A stretch of 64,000 bases of DNA from Chryseobacterium viscerum (GCF_025949665.1 NZ_JAPDFT010000001.1:1426001-1490000), one strand, 5' to 3'. Numbered from the stretch's first letter, positions 53,378 through 63,753 are shown. Translations and numbers: made by a program. The notes: generated by a model from the letters alone, not told the origin.

Positions 53378-55264
53378 ATGTCACAAGAAATAAATCCAAC
53401 CTATTCAGAAGATAATATCAGAACCCTCGATTGGCAGGAACATATCCGTCTGCGTCCCGGCATGTACATCGGGAAGCTTGGTGACGGGTCTTCCGCTGAT
53501 GACGGTATTTATATTCTGCTTAAAGAAATCCTGGATAACTCCATTGATGAGTTCAGGATGAGATCAGGTAAAAGAATCGAAATAAAAGTAGATGACGGAA
53601 AAGTTACAGTTCGTGACTTTGGACGTGGAATCCCATTGGGGAAAGTAGTAGATGCTGTTTCCAAAATGAATACCGGAGGTAAATACGACAGTAAGGCGTT
53701 CAAAAAATCTGTAGGATTAAATGGGGTCGGTACCAAAGCGGTAAATGCACTTTCTGAGTATTTTAGAGTACGTTCTTTCCGTGACGGTAAAATGAAAGCT
53801 GCAGAATTCTCTCAAGGGCTTATCAAAGAGAACTTTGAAGAAAAGGAGACCTCTGACAGAAATGGTACTGAAATTTCTTTCATTCCGGATGGTGATATAT
53901 TCCTGCATTTCAAATACAGAAAAGAGTATATCGAAAGAATGCTTCGGAATTATGCATACCTGAATCCAGGGCTTAAAATTCTTTTCAACGGAGAAACCTA
54001 TTTCTCTGAAAACGGTCTTAAAGATCTCCTTGAAGAAGAACTGGAAAGTGAGACACTTTATCCTATTGTTCATTTGAAGGATGATGATATTGAAGTGGCA
54101 ATCACCCATACTGACAAATCTCAGATGGAAACCTACTTTTCATTCGTAAATGGACAAAATACAACACAGGGGGGAACCCATCTTAATGCATTTCGTGAAG
54201 CTTATGTGAAGACAATCCGTGAGTTTTTTAATAAAAGTTTTGAAGCTTCTGATATCAGAAAGTCTATCATTGCTGCGATTTCCATCAATGTAGAAGAACC
54301 CGTTTTTGAATCTCAGACCAAAACAAAATTAGGATCTAATGATATGGGACCGAACGGGCCTACCGTAAGAACATTCATCATTGATTTCCTGAAAAGCAAA
54401 CTGGATAATTTCTTACACAAGAACCCGGAAATTGCAGAAGCCATCCAAAGAAAAATATTGATTTCCGAGAGAGAAAGAAAAGAACTTTCCGGAATTCAGA
54501 AACTGGCTAGAGAAAGAGCTAAAAAAGTTTCTCTTCACAACAAAAAACTTCGTGACTGCAGACAGCATTATAACGATCAGAAAGCCGAAAGAAAAGGAGA
54601 TACTCAGATCTTCATTACCGAGGGAGATTCTGCATCAGGATCTATCACAAAATCCAGAGATGTGGAAACACAAGCAGTATTCTCACTGAAAGGTAAACCA
54701 TTGAACTGCTATGGTCTTACTAAGAAGGTAGTATATGAAAATGAAGAATTTAACCTTCTTCAGGCTGCTTTAAATATTGAAGAAAGCCTGGAAGACCTGA
54801 GATACAACCAAGTGATTATTGCTACCGATGCCGATGTTGATGGAATGCACATTCGTTTGCTGATGATTACTTTCTTCCTGCAATTCTTCCCGGATCTGAT
54901 TAAAAACGGACACCTTTATATTCTTCAAACTCCTTTATTCAGAGTAAGAAACAAGAAAGAAACAAGATACTGCTATTCAGAAGCCGAAAGAGTAAAAGCA
55001 TTGAATGATCTGGGAAAGAATCCTGAAATCACACGATTTAAAGGATTGGGAGAAATTTCTCCGGATGAATTCAAGCATTTTATAGGTCAGGATATCAGAT
55101 TGGAACCTGTGGTACTAGGGAAAGACCAAACCATTGAACAGCTTCTGGAGTTTTATATGGGAAAAAATACTCCGGACAGACAAACTTTCATTCTTGAAAA
55201 CCTTGTTGTGGAAGATGATACTGATATTGCTAAAAAAGAAATTCTGAATGAAATAGAAAATTAG
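53378..55264 (+). CDS. parE: DNA topoisomerase IV subunit B
   Basis: A 628-aa ATPase subunit of type IIA topoisomerase, which decatenates daughter chromosomes with ParC. The ATP-binding region has [29 protein letters not shown] and [16 protein letters not shown] motifs are [20 protein letters not shown] and [24 protein letters not shown] rather than the EGDSAGGS usual in gyrase fits the ParE-like group of Bacteroidota. The ATG at MSQEINPT was chosen because the promoter box lies just before it. First gene of a parE-hypothetical-parC operon. Confidence 0.93.
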   Translation: MSQEINPTYSEDNIRTLDWQEHIRLRPGMYIGKLGDGSSADDGIYILLKEILDNSIDEFRMRSGKRIEIKVDDGKVTVRDFGRGIPLGKVVDAVSKMNTGGKYDSKAFKKSVGLNGVGTKAVNALSEYFRVRSFRDGKMKAAEFSQGLIKENFEEKETSDRNGTEISFIPDGDIFLHFKYRKEYIERMLRNYAYLNPGLKILFNGETYFSENGLKDLLEEELESETLYPIVHLKDDDIEVAITHTDKSQMETYFSFVNGQNTTQGGTHLNAFREAYVKTIREFFNKSFEASDIRKSIIAAISINVEEPVFESQTKTKLGSNDMGPNGPTVRTFIIDFLKSKLDNFLHKNPEIAEAIQRKILISERERKELSGIQKLARERAKKVSLHNKKLRDCRQHYNDQKAERKGDTQIFITEGDSASGSITKSRDVETQAVFSLKGKPLNCYGLTKKVVYENEEFNLLQAALNIEESLEDLRYNQVIIATDADVDGMHIRLLMITFFLQFFPDLIKNGHLYILQTPLFRVRNKKETRYCYSEAERVKALNDLGKNPEITRFKGLGEISPDEFKHFIGQDIRLEPVVLGKDQTIEQLLEFYMGKNTPDRQTFILENLVVEDDTDIAKKEILNEIEN

Positions 55265-55369
55265 AAACTTAAAAAAACTATTTGTAGAAACTATTAACTA
55301 AGACTGAAAAAAACACAATTTTGGATGAAGTAGGAAATTATAAAACTTACACAGCCAAAAAAAATAATA

Positions 55370-55879
55370 ATGAGACTAAGTAACCGTAATAAAGCATCAG
55401 TTTATAACTTTTTAAGCACCCTACTTCTTATGATAATGGTGCTTGGGATAATTGCATTTATAGCTAATAAATATAGATTTAATGCGCTGGAAGATGAAAG
55501 TTATTTATTGATTATTGTTCCTATTATGATGCTGATTAGCTTTTATATTTGTGGGCGGCAGATTTTTGAATATGACAGCGACGGAGAAGCTCTGAACTTT
55601 AAAAACAGGAATATTATTCCTTTTTTAGACAAGCCTCTTCACGATGAATTTCCAAAATATAAGCTGATAAAATATGATGTAGTCAGTATTTTATTTATCA
55701 AAAGATTATACATCACCGTTTCAAGTAAGAATAACGGATCTACGATACTGAAATATCAGATCTCTTATTTGAACAGAAAAGAAGTAAACGATTTAAAACT
55801 CTCTCTGAATAAAGTAGTAAAAGCTAATAAAGAGAAAAAAGACAAAAAAACAGATGACGACAGAAGAATATTCGCATGA
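55370..55879 (+). CDS. Small membrane protein encoded between parE and parC
   Basis: A 169-aa protein with two hydrophobic segments (FLSTLLLMIMVLGIIAFIAN; SYLLIIVPIMMLISFYICG) and a hydrophilic, Lys-rich C-terminal half (ANKEKKDKKTDDDRRIFA). I do not recognise a family. Its end overlaps the parC start by 26 nt in another frame, so translational coupling is likely. Its presence within the topoisomerase operon is unexplained. Confidence 0.72.
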   Translation: MRLSNRNKASVYNFLSTLLLMIMVLGIIAFIANKYRFNALEDESYLLIIVPIMMLISFYICGRQIFEYDSDGEALNFKNRNIIPFLDKPLHDEFPKYKLIKYDVVSILFIKRLYITVSSKNNGSTILKYQISYLNRKEVNDLKLSLNKVVKANKEKKDKKTDDDRRIFA

Positions 55880-58445
55880 GGGTGAAAGTTTAAAGAAGGT
55901 TTCCGGTCTGTATAAAGACTGGTTTCTGGATTATGCTTCCTATGTAATTTTGGACAGAGCTATCCCTTCGGTGTATGACGGTTTAAAACCCGTTCAGCGA
56001 AGAATTATGCACTCTATGCGGGAACTGGAAGATGGCCGTTACAATAAAGTGGCTAACATTGTGGGTAATACCATGAAATACCACCCACACGGAGATGCTT
56101 CCATTACGGATGCTATGGTGCAGGTAGGACAGAAAGAGCTACTGATAGATACTCAGGGAAACTGGGGTAATATTTATACAGGAGACTCTGCAGCGGCGGC
56201 AAGGTATATTGAAGCAAGACTGACTCCTTTTGCGCTGGAAGTAGTCTTTAATCCTAAAACTACAGAATGGACCAAGTCTTACGACGGAAGAAATAATGAA
56301 CCTATCGACCTGCCGGTAAAGTTTCCTTTGCTTCTAGCACAGGGAGTAGAAGGTATTGGAGTAGGACTTTCTACAAAAATACTTCCGCATAACTTCAATG
56401 AGCTTATCAATGCATCGGTAGCTTATCTGAAAGGGAAGAGGTTTGAGCTGTATCCGGACTTTTTAACAGCCGGTTATCTGGATGTTTCAGAATATAATGA
56501 CGGCCACAGAGGTGGAAAAGTAAGGGCCAGAGCCAAAATTACGCAAACAGATAAGCACACATTGGTGATTTCCGAACTTCCTTACTCGAAAACCACAACC
56601 GATCTTATTGATTCTATATTAAAAGCCAATGAGAAAGGGAAGATCAAAATTAAAAAGATTGAGGATAATACTTCAGACAAAGTAGAAATCCTGATTCATA
56701 TTCATAATGATGTTTCTCCGGATAAGACCATTGATGCTCTGTATGCATTCACAGACTGCCAGGTGACAATCTCTCCGAATGCCTGTGTGATTGTAGGTGA
56801 CAAACCTATGTTCATGAATGTTTCCGATATTCTGAAAATGAATACGGACCATACCGTATCATTATTGAAGAAGGAACTTGAAATTGAACTTCACGAACTT
56901 CAGGAAAGCTGGCATTTCTCTTCACTGGAAAGAATTTTTATTGAAAACAGAATCTATCACGATATCGAAGAGGTAAAAACCTGGGAAGATGTATTAAAGA
57001 CCATTGATGCAGGATTAAAACCTCATACCAAACATCTTTTAAGAGCCATTACTGAAGAGGATATCTTAAAACTGACCGAAATCAGAATCAAGAGAATTTC
57101 AAGATTCGATTTAGATAAATTTAAAGAAAATATTGCATCGCTGGAAGGTAAAATAGAACAGGTAAAATACCACCTGGCGAACCTGATCGCTTATGCTATA
57201 GATTATTATTTAAATATTCAGAAAAAGTACGGTAAAGACAAACAGAGAAAGACAGAACTTAGAATTTTTGATACCATTGATGCTACAAAAGTAGCGGTAG
57301 CTAATGAAAAGTTCTATGCTAATTTTGAAGAAGGCTTTATCGGAACTTCCCTGAAGAAAGACCAGTATCTGTTTGACTGCTCTGATATTGATGATATTAT
57401 CATTTTCAGAAAAGACGGAAGCATGAAAGTGGTAAAAGTAGAGGCAAAAACATTTGTTGGAAAGGATATCCTGCACGTTGCCATATGGAAGAAAAACGAT
57501 AAAAGAACAGTGTATAATATGATCTACCGAGAGGGAAGAGAAGGACCATATTATATGAAACGTTTCTCTGTAACCGGAGTGACAAGAAATACAGATTATC
57601 CGTTAGCTTCAGATAAAAAAGGTTCGGAAACACTCTATTTTTCAGCAAACCCTAATGGTGAAGCAGAAACAGTAACAGTGCTTTTAAAACCAAATCCAAG
57701 AATCAGAAAGAACAAAATGGAGATCAATTTCTCCGAACTTGCCATCAAAGGACGTGATTCCAAAGGAAACCTGGTAACAAAATATGCGGTTAAGAAAGTG
57801 GATATGAAGGAAGAAGGAGTTTCTACCCTGGCGCCTAGAAAGATCTGGTTTGATGATACCGTAAGAAGACTGAACGCAGATGCAAGAGGAACATTACTGG
57901 GAAGCTTCAAAGGAGATGATAAAATTCTGACCATTAATACAAACGGCGAAGTAAAGCTGGTGTCTTTTGATCTTGGCAACCGTTTTGATGATGAATATCT
58001 GGTGCTGGAAAAATGGAGACCTGCACAGCCTATTACCTGTATTTATTATGATGGAGAAAAAGATATTTACTTCATCAAGAGATTCTTACTGGAAAATACG
58101 GTAAATCTCCAGACTTTCATGCCTTCTGAACACCCGAAATCATTCATTGAAAATGTAATCGTTGCCAATGACGTAACGGCAGAAATTATTTTTGCGAAAG
58201 ATAAAGGCAAAGAACGTGAACCTGAAACAATAAATATTGATGAATTTATTGCTGTAAAAGGAATAAAGGCAATCGGAAACCAGTTTACAAAGTTTAAAGT
58301 AAAAGCAATCAATATTACCATTCCTGAACCTGTGGAAGAAGAACCCGAAGTCTATGAAGAGCCGGAACCCACAGGAGATGCAGACGAAGACGGAGGAGTT
58401 ATCGGGGATCTGTTTCAAGGTGATGGGAATAACGAAAATGAATAG
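55854..58445 (+). CDS. parC: DNA topoisomerase IV subunit A
   Basis: An 863-aa DNA-breaking subunit. The sequence starts YASYVILDRAIPSVYDGLKP, has a QRDR-like loop HPHGDASITDAMVQ (77-90), the active-site Tyr118 in GDSAAAARYIEARL and a C-terminal beta-propeller-like region. The C-terminal tail is very acidic (EEEPEVYEEPEPTGDADEDG). Longer than E. coli ParC (about 750 aa). In the QRDR the residue after GD is Ala, where E. coli GyrA/ParC has the Ser linked to quinolone sensitivity; this may be normal for the lineage. Overlaps the membrane-protein gene. Confidence 0.93.
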   Translation: MTTEEYSHEGESLKKVSGLYKDWFLDYASYVILDRAIPSVYDGLKPVQRRIMHSMRELEDGRYNKVANIVGNTMKYHPHGDASITDAMVQVGQKELLIDTQGNWGNIYTGDSAAAARYIEARLTPFALEVVFNPKTTEWTKSYDGRNNEPIDLPVKFPLLLAQGVEGIGVGLSTKILPHNFNELINASVAYLKGKRFELYPDFLTAGYLDVSEYNDGHRGGKVRARAKITQTDKHTLVISELPYSKTTTDLIDSILKANEKGKIKIKKIEDNTSDKVEILIHIHNDVSPDKTIDALYAFTDCQVTISPNACVIVGDKPMFMNVSDILKMNTDHTVSLLKKELEIELHELQESWHFSSLERIFIENRIYHDIEEVKTWEDVLKTIDAGLKPHTKHLLRAITEEDILKLTEIRIKRISRFDLDKFKENIASLEGKIEQVKYHLANLIAYAIDYYLNIQKKYGKDKQRKTELRIFDTIDATKVAVANEKFYANFEEGFIGTSLKKDQYLFDCSDIDDIIIFRKDGSMKVVKVEAKTFVGKDILHVAIWKKNDKRTVYNMIYREGREGPYYMKRFSVTGVTRNTDYPLASDKKGSETLYFSANPNGEAETVTVLLKPNPRIRKNKMEINFSELAIKGRDSKGNLVTKYAVKKVDMKEEGVSTLAPRKIWFDDTVRRLNADARGTLLGSFKGDDKILTINTNGEVKLVSFDLGNRFDDEYLVLEKWRPAQPITCIYYDGEKDIYFIKRFLLENTVNLQTFMPSEHPKSFIENVIVANDVTAEIIFAKDKGKEREPETINIDEFIAVKGIKAIGNQFTKFKVKAINITIPEPVEEEPEVYEEPEPTGDADEDGGVIGDLFQGDGNNENE

Positions 58446-58483
58446 ACCATAAAATGTCTGTTTAATTATAACATAAGAAACAT

Positions 58484-59128
58484 ATGATGAATATAGTTGT
58501 TTTAATAATCATGGCGGTCACATGTATTTTTAGTTACATGGGATTCAACAATACAGCATTATTTGAAAAATATAAATTCAATGTTGGAGCCATTGCAAAC
58601 CGCAAAGAATACATAAGGCTTATCAGCTCTGCGTTTTTGCATGCGGACTTTATGCACTTATTTTTTAATATGCTTTCCCTGTATTTTTTCCAGGGAGTAG
58701 TCATTAGTTTCTTTGGTGAAATAGGATTTTTGATTCTTTATTTCGGATCAATGATCTTAGGAAATTTATTCAGTTTACAGATTTATAAAAATCAGCCCTG
58801 GTATTCTGCTATCGGAGCATCAGGGGCAGTTTCAGGAATTATTTTTGCTTCTATAGCCATGGCACCGAATGAGATCAGTGTCAACTTCCTGCCGGGATGG
58901 TTATTTGGAACTTTATATTTCGGATATTCTGTATACATGATGCTGAATCCTAAACAATGGGATAATCTGGGGCATGCCGCTCACCTTGGAGGAGCTTTTT
59001 TCGGGCTCGTTTACTCTATTGTAATGCATCCGCAGCTGGCCATGAGCAATATCCTTTTCTTAGGAATCATGTCTCTTCCATTAATTTATCTGGGATATGA
59101 AATTTTTGTAAGGAAACGAATAGGATAA
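58484..59128 (+). CDS. Rhomboid-family intramembrane serine protease
   Basis: A 214-aa membrane protein with six hydrophobic segments. The catalytic pair is Ser113 in GASG (111-114) and His167 in HAAHLGG; HLFFN (58-62) is also conserved. It cleaves transmembrane substrates within the membrane. It starts 38 nt after parC in the same direction and may be co-transcribed. Substrate unknown. Confidence 0.88.
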   Translation: MMNIVVLIIMAVTCIFSYMGFNNTALFEKYKFNVGAIANRKEYIRLISSAFLHADFMHLFFNMLSLYFFQGVVISFFGEIGFLILYFGSMILGNLFSLQIYKNQPWYSAIGASGAVSGIIFASIAMAPNEISVNFLPGWLFGTLYFGYSVYMMLNPKQWDNLGHAAHLGGAFFGLVYSIVMHPQLAMSNILFLGIMSLPLIYLGYEIFVRKRIG

Positions 59129-59159
59129 AAGACTATTTTTAATTAAAATATCAAAACCA

Positions 59160-60248
59160 ATGAACACATCAGAGCTAAACAGTTTCATCGTGATACTTAT
59201 CTATGGTTCATTGGTTTTGCTTTCTCTGCTGAAGCTCGCCAATCCTTTAAAAGTAAACCATAAAGCCAATTTCTGGTTTGGTATATTTCTTTTTCTGTGG
59301 TCTACCTTTTGGCTGGATGAGGTTTTGTTTCTTATCACAGGTACCACGGTTGAGTTTCATTCCCTGTTTTGGGTAAGGTTTATTCAGTTTTTCACACCTA
59401 TTGTTTTTTACTTTAGTGTGCTGTTTTTTACCAATCCTTCTTTTACCTTTAAAATCACTGATCTGAAGTTTTTATTACTTCCGGCGGCTTTTCTGTTGTG
59501 TCTTATATTGATCAAATCGGGATATGCCGCACCGTTTGAATATCTGAGTGTCATTTTGATCCTGATTCAGGCACTGTTCTATACCGGACTTTCTTATATT
59601 ACCATCAGAAAGCACCAGCGGAAGATCCAGCAGTTTTCCTCCAATACCGAAGGAATCAATCTGAATTGGCTTGAATATATCATTCTGGTACTTCTTATTG
59701 TGAATATCATCTACGTGATATACAATCTGTTCTATGATCCCAAGTCATTGAATTTCTTTATTAATGCTGTCTTTTTATCTGTTATTTACTGTGTGGGATA
59801 TTACTCTTTGAAACAAAGGGAAATCTATCCTTTAGAAGAAAAACAGAGAGAAGAGCTGATCTCTATCAATGAAGATTCCGATTCAGAAGAAATAAAGAGA
59901 AAACTAATCTCTGATGAAGAATTAATGAAGATTAAAACCTCACTTGAAGGACTTATGGAAACCCAGAAACCCTATCTTGACAGTGAACTTAATCTGATCC
60001 GGCTGGCTGAAATGCTGTCTGTTTCTACCCATCATCTGTCTTATGTCATCAATACAGGCTTTGGAAAGAATTTCTTCCAATATGTGAATGAATTCAGAGT
60101 AGAATATGCCCAAAAGCTTCTGAAGAAATCAGACAGTAAATTATCAATTCTGGGGATTGCATACGAATCCGGATTCAATTCCAAGACCTCATTTAATACT
60201 ACGTTTAAAAAGGTAACAGGGCAGACCCCTTCTGAATTTAAAAAATAA
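59160..60248 (+). CDS. Membrane-anchored AraC-family regulator
   Basis: A 362-aa protein with seven hydrophobic N-terminal segments (residues 10-215), a linker rich in acidic residues, and a C-terminal double helix-turn-helix (IRLAEMLSVSTHHLSYVINT; KLSILGIAYESGFNSKTSFN then TTFKKVTGQTPSEFKK). It resembles regulators with a 7TM sensor and AraC output, common in Flavobacteriia. Encoded 31 nt after the rhomboid gene. It precedes an SDR gene, which has its own promoter-like element, as with the other AraC-SDR pair at 44-45.8 kb. Confidence 0.88.
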   Translation: MNTSELNSFIVILIYGSLVLLSLLKLANPLKVNHKANFWFGIFLFLWSTFWLDEVLFLITGTTVEFHSLFWVRFIQFFTPIVFYFSVLFFTNPSFTFKITDLKFLLLPAAFLLCLILIKSGYAAPFEYLSVILILIQALFYTGLSYITIRKHQRKIQQFSSNTEGINLNWLEYIILVLLIVNIIYVIYNLFYDPKSLNFFINAVFLSVIYCVGYYSLKQREIYPLEEKQREELISINEDSDSEEIKRKLISDEELMKIKTSLEGLMETQKPYLDSELNLIRLAEMLSVSTHHLSYVINTGFGKNFFQYVNEFRVEYAQKLLKKSDSKLSILGIAYESGFNSKTSFNTTFKKVTGQTPSEFKK

Positions 60249-60383
60249 GTTCAGGTTTATAAAGTTTTACTTTTTTATTGGATTATAATATTGACTAATA
60301 GTGTTTTGCGTATTTCCTCTTTCTTTCCCGAAAATCAGTTCGTTCAGATAATCCGGAACATTTAAGGATGTGTTTCATGATAG

Positions 60384-60399
60384 CTTTGTACCATAAAAT
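60384..60399 (+). promoter_or_regulatory. Shared SDR promoter element (CTTTGTACCATAAAAT), copy 2
   Basis: Identical to the 16-mer at 45017-45032. Here the -7 box TAGCTTTG (60381-60388) matches TAnnTTTG exactly, so the shared sequence runs from the -7 box past the start site. Confidence 0.55.
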
Positions 60400-60407
60400 T
60401 TAAAAAT

Positions 60408-61193
60408 ATGGATAGCAAGGAATCATATGCTGTAGTCACAGGAGCAAGTCAGGGACTGGGTAAATCATTTGCTGAAAATCTGGCCAGGAAAAAGATCAAT
60501 GTTATTCTTGTAAGCCTTCCGGATCAGAAGCTCAAAGAGTTTTCTCAGGAACTGCATGAGTTGTATGATGTAAAAGTTCACTACTATGAAACAGATCTTT
60601 CTGTTAATGACAATGTCATGAAGCTCACAGAATGGCTTAACCGTTCTTTTGATATTTATATTCTGATTAACAATGCGGGGCTTGGGGGAACTAAAAAATT
60701 CACAGAAGCATCTCCGCATTATATCAATACCATTCTGCAGGTCAATGTAACGGCAACTTCTCTGATTACCCATCAGCTGCTTCCCAATCTTTTGAAACAG
60801 CCCAAAGCCTATATTTTAAATGTATCCAGTATGGCTGCCTTTTCTCCCATAGGTTTTAAAACCGTATATCCTGCTTCCAAAAGCTTTATCCATTCATTTT
60901 CCAGAGGACTGCATGAAGAGTTGAAAGATACCAATGTCTTTGTAAGCGTTGTGAATCCAGGTGCTATGAAAACAAATACGGATGTTTGTAAAAGAATAGA
61001 AAAGCAGGGTTTCATAGGAAGGTTGACACTTTTAAATCCTGATAAAGTAGCATCATACTGTATCCGTCAGCTGTTTAAAAAAGATTCCGTAATTATGGTG
61101 AACCCAATCAGCTGGCTGATGATGAAAATTTTACCCATATGGATCAAACTTCCGTTGATGACCCAGGCTATAAAAAGAGAGATCGAAGCATGA
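60408..61193 (+). CDS. Short-chain dehydrogenase/reductase (SDR)
   Basis: A 261-aa classical SDR: TGASQGLG (11-18), NNAG (88-91), Ser140/141 and Tyr154-x3-Lys158 (YPASK). The C-terminal portion (PISWLMMKILPIWIKLPLMT) is hydrophobic, as in membrane-associated ketoacyl reductases of the KAR/SDR12 type. NADPH-dependent reduction of a keto group is likely. The start of the next gene overlaps its stop by ATGA, so the two are coupled. Confidence 0.88.
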   Translation: MDSKESYAVVTGASQGLGKSFAENLARKKINVILVSLPDQKLKEFSQELHELYDVKVHYYETDLSVNDNVMKLTEWLNRSFDIYILINNAGLGGTKKFTEASPHYINTILQVNVTATSLITHQLLPNLLKQPKAYILNVSSMAAFSPIGFKTVYPASKSFIHSFSRGLHEELKDTNVFVSVVNPGAMKTNTDVCKRIEKQGFIGRLTLLNPDKVASYCIRQLFKKDSVIMVNPISWLMMKILPIWIKLPLMTQAIKREIEA

Positions 61194-62161
61194 AAAAAGT
61201 ATGTGTAACAGGAGCAACAGGGCTTCTGGGAACTAATGTTATTATTAAATTATTACAAAATGGTTATTCTGTTATTGCTCTGGTGCGCAAGAAAAGCAGC
61301 TGGCTGGGCGAAGAAAACGAGAATCTGAAACTGATGGAAGCAGATCTTTCATCCGATCTCTCATTATTACTCAAAGAAGTTGACTGCATCATTCATATTG
61401 CTGCGGAAACACGTCAGGATCTCATCCACTACGATGAATATAGAAAAGTGAATTATGACATCACTGTCAATCTGCTTACTTATGCAGAATTAATGAATGT
61501 AAAAAAGTTTTTGTTTGTAAGTACGGCAAACACCTTAGGGTATGGGAATACGGCTTTTTGGGGAAGTGAAAAAGCTCCGCAGCGTTATCCTTTTACCCAT
61601 TCATTGTATGCACAAAGTAAACTGGAAGCTGAAGATTATCTTTTAAAGAACCGTAAAAATACAGACGTTATTATTGTTAATCCAACATTTATGATTGGAG
61701 CCTATGACAGTAAACCGAGTTCAGGGAAAATTATCTTCTGGGCCTGGAAAAAGAAACTGATTTTCTATCCGAAAGGAGGGAAGAACTTTGTACATGCAGA
61801 AGATGCAGCCAACGGAATATTAAATGCTATTGAAAAAGGCAGAAATGGTGAAAAATATCTTTTAGCCAATGATAACTTGAGCTATAAGGAATTTTTTAAG
61901 AAAGTAAACCGGGCTACCGATCAGAATCCAATCATGGTGGCCATTCCAAACAGACTGTTGAATTTCCTGGGGCTGGTAGGTGATGGCCTGAGAAAATTAA
62001 ATCTAAAAACAAACCTCAGTACATCGAATATGAAAGCCCTGCAGATTTGTAATTATTATTCTAATCAGAAATCAGTAGAAGAGTTGGATATTCAATATCA
62101 ACCCGTTGATAAAGCAATCAGAGATGCTGTTCAGTATTTTATTGAAAAATCCTATTCATAA
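61190..62161 (+). CDS. NAD-dependent epimerase/dehydratase-type reductase (extended SDR)
   Basis: A 323-aa extended SDR. The Rossmann motif is GATGLLG (8-14), catalytic Tyr and Lys are in LYAQSKLEAEDYL, and IIHIAAETRQD is seen after the second strand. Close to dihydroflavonol-4-reductase-like proteins that act on ketones or sterol-like substrates. I start at the ATG overlapping the SDR stop; the longer frame adds a non-ATG start within that gene. A pair with the SDR upstream could do sequential reductions. Terminator follows. Confidence 0.86.
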   Translation: MKKVCVTGATGLLGTNVIIKLLQNGYSVIALVRKKSSWLGEENENLKLMEADLSSDLSLLLKEVDCIIHIAAETRQDLIHYDEYRKVNYDITVNLLTYAELMNVKKFLFVSTANTLGYGNTAFWGSEKAPQRYPFTHSLYAQSKLEAEDYLLKNRKNTDVIIVNPTFMIGAYDSKPSSGKIIFWAWKKKLIFYPKGGKNFVHAEDAANGILNAIEKGRNGEKYLLANDNLSYKEFFKKVNRATDQNPIMVAIPNRLLNFLGLVGDGLRKLNLKTNLSTSNMKALQICNYYSNQKSVEELDIQYQPVDKAIRDAVQYFIEKSYS

Positions 62162-62163
62162 TA

Positions 62164-62192
62164 AAAAAACCAGCTTTTAAAGCTGGTTTTTA
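62164..62192. terminator. Intrinsic terminator between convergent genes
   Basis: AAAACCAGCTTT / AAAGCTGGTTTT stem with almost no loop, between the epimerase-like gene and the lectin-like gene. Confidence 0.85.
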
Positions 62193-62204
62193 TCAAATTA
62201 CAAA

Positions 62205-63746
62205 TTATCTTGTTATTTTCTGAGTTACATTTTTATTGGAAACAACGCAGGCTTTGCTGCAGTTATTGGCATTTGAAATATTAACCTGTACCAGTGCGGG
62301 CAATGACCTGTATTCTTCCTTATTATAAGGAGCTTCAGTACCATTGCTACCACCGCCTTTAATATCATATTGTACCTGGGCAACTCCGGTGAATCCAATC
62401 GCAGGCTTGAAAGAAAGTGCTCCGGTAGTTGGGAAGTAAGTCCATGTCCCTTGACTGTTTGTATAAACACCGCCAGTTATATTCGGAATAACAGCTCCAT
62501 TGTTATCCAAAAAACGGAATGAATTAAAATCAAGGTTATTGTAGGAAAGTGTTGGCGGGTTTTGACCGTTTGCTGAAGAATAAGCCGCATCATTAAGCAA
62601 GGGGTAATAAATTGACTTTACCCCCGGGCATCCTGCAAACAAATCATCTGTTACTTCAGCTGCATAAGGTCTGGTAACTCCTAAGTTTCTCAATAAATGT
62701 ATATTTTTTGCTGCTCCTGTAGAAGCCGCAAATCCGATTCTGAAAGTTGAAGGAGCTGAAGTATCCAGAGTTCTTACCGTACTGTTGGATATTGTAGTTT
62801 CTGTATATTTCAGAGAGGTTGGATAATAATAATTATCAATCACTGTTTCTTTTACCGTTCCGTGTTGTATTTCCAGGGTTATATTGTAACCACCAGCCGG
62901 ATTGGGTACTAATGTAACATATGCTTTACGGAATCTTGCATCATTTTCATTGAGAGCAAAAGTAGTTCCCCCACTTTCAATGCTGAATTGCTGAAGAGTT
63001 GTATTTTTAATACCTATGTATTTTCCGGTTGCTGTATCCAGATAAGCAGATCTGTTATTGCTGGAAGGTAATGCATTAGTAGCTGTACTGTAAAGCAATG
63101 GATAACCATTGTATCCTGCAGGTTCAGCTGAAGAAAGGTATTGGTTTCCACGTTTACCTCTTAAAGAAACATTGCTTCGCCCATCGGCTAATCCTACGCC
63201 AAAAATTCCATTTCTGACTCTTTCACCCTGGTTAAAGCTGGTTTTAAAATTTCCGTATTCATCCAGACCAATTCCAAGATAAGCTCCTCTAAGTCCTTCT
63301 GTAGACTCACCTCCACGTACAAAGCTATAGCCTAATCCTCCACCAAAATATCCGAGATTAAGCTGTTCCTTAGGGATTGATCCGTCAACTAAGAATATAG
63401 AAATACCATCTCCTCCGTTGGTATTTCCACCATAAATGGCAAATTCAAACTCGAATTTAATTCCCTGGTCACTTTTGAATACTTTATCAGCAAGTATCAC
63501 TCCTCCCGAAATATTATTTACACTTCGGGTAAGCCGTAATCCATCTGTAGTAAAAGTGGCGTCATTCTGGACTCCACTGGTTGCTACTTTATAGGCTTCC
63601 TGAGGCTGTAATCCCTGTGTGAAGTTTACAAAATAAGGATAGCCGGTTCCCTGTTCATTCTGTGCTTTACTATTCTGAGAGAAAATGCATAATAAAAAAA
63701 TAAACAAAAGCCTTTTGTATTGTAAAACTGAGGTATTTTTTATCAT
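62205..63746 (-). CDS. Secreted protein with an L-type (legume) lectin-like domain
   Basis: A 513-aa exported protein. Signal peptide about 1-28 (ending FSQNSKAQ). The region from about 35 to 360 has the legume-lectin pattern: FEFEFAIYGGNTNGGDGISI (FLVDG follows), GLGYSFVRGG, GAYLGIGLDEYGNF and YVTLVPNPAGGYNITLEIQH. The C-terminal half has gliding-motility/SprB-like beta repeats (QGTWTYFPTTGALSFKPAIG, GFTGVAQVQYDIKGGG). No clear T9SS sorting domain is seen at the end (NKNVTQKITR). It follows a partial gene with only 7 nt between, so they share an operon. Sugar-binding is likely. Confidence 0.83.
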   Translation of the reverse strand: MIKNTSVLQYKRLLFIFLLCIFSQNSKAQNEQGTGYPYFVNFTQGLQPQEAYKVATSGVQNDATFTTDGLRLTRSVNNISGGVILADKVFKSDQGIKFEFEFAIYGGNTNGGDGISIFLVDGSIPKEQLNLGYFGGGLGYSFVRGGESTEGLRGAYLGIGLDEYGNFKTSFNQGERVRNGIFGVGLADGRSNVSLRGKRGNQYLSSAEPAGYNGYPLLYSTATNALPSSNNRSAYLDTATGKYIGIKNTTLQQFSIESGGTTFALNENDARFRKAYVTLVPNPAGGYNITLEIQHGTVKETVIDNYYYPTSLKYTETTISNSTVRTLDTSAPSTFRIGFAASTGAAKNIHLLRNLGVTRPYAAEVTDDLFAGCPGVKSIYYPLLNDAAYSSANGQNPPTLSYNNLDFNSFRFLDNNGAVIPNITGGVYTNSQGTWTYFPTTGALSFKPAIGFTGVAQVQYDIKGGGSNGTEAPYNKEEYRSLPALVQVNISNANNCSKACVVSNKNVTQKITR

Positions 63747-63753
63747 CGCTCAG

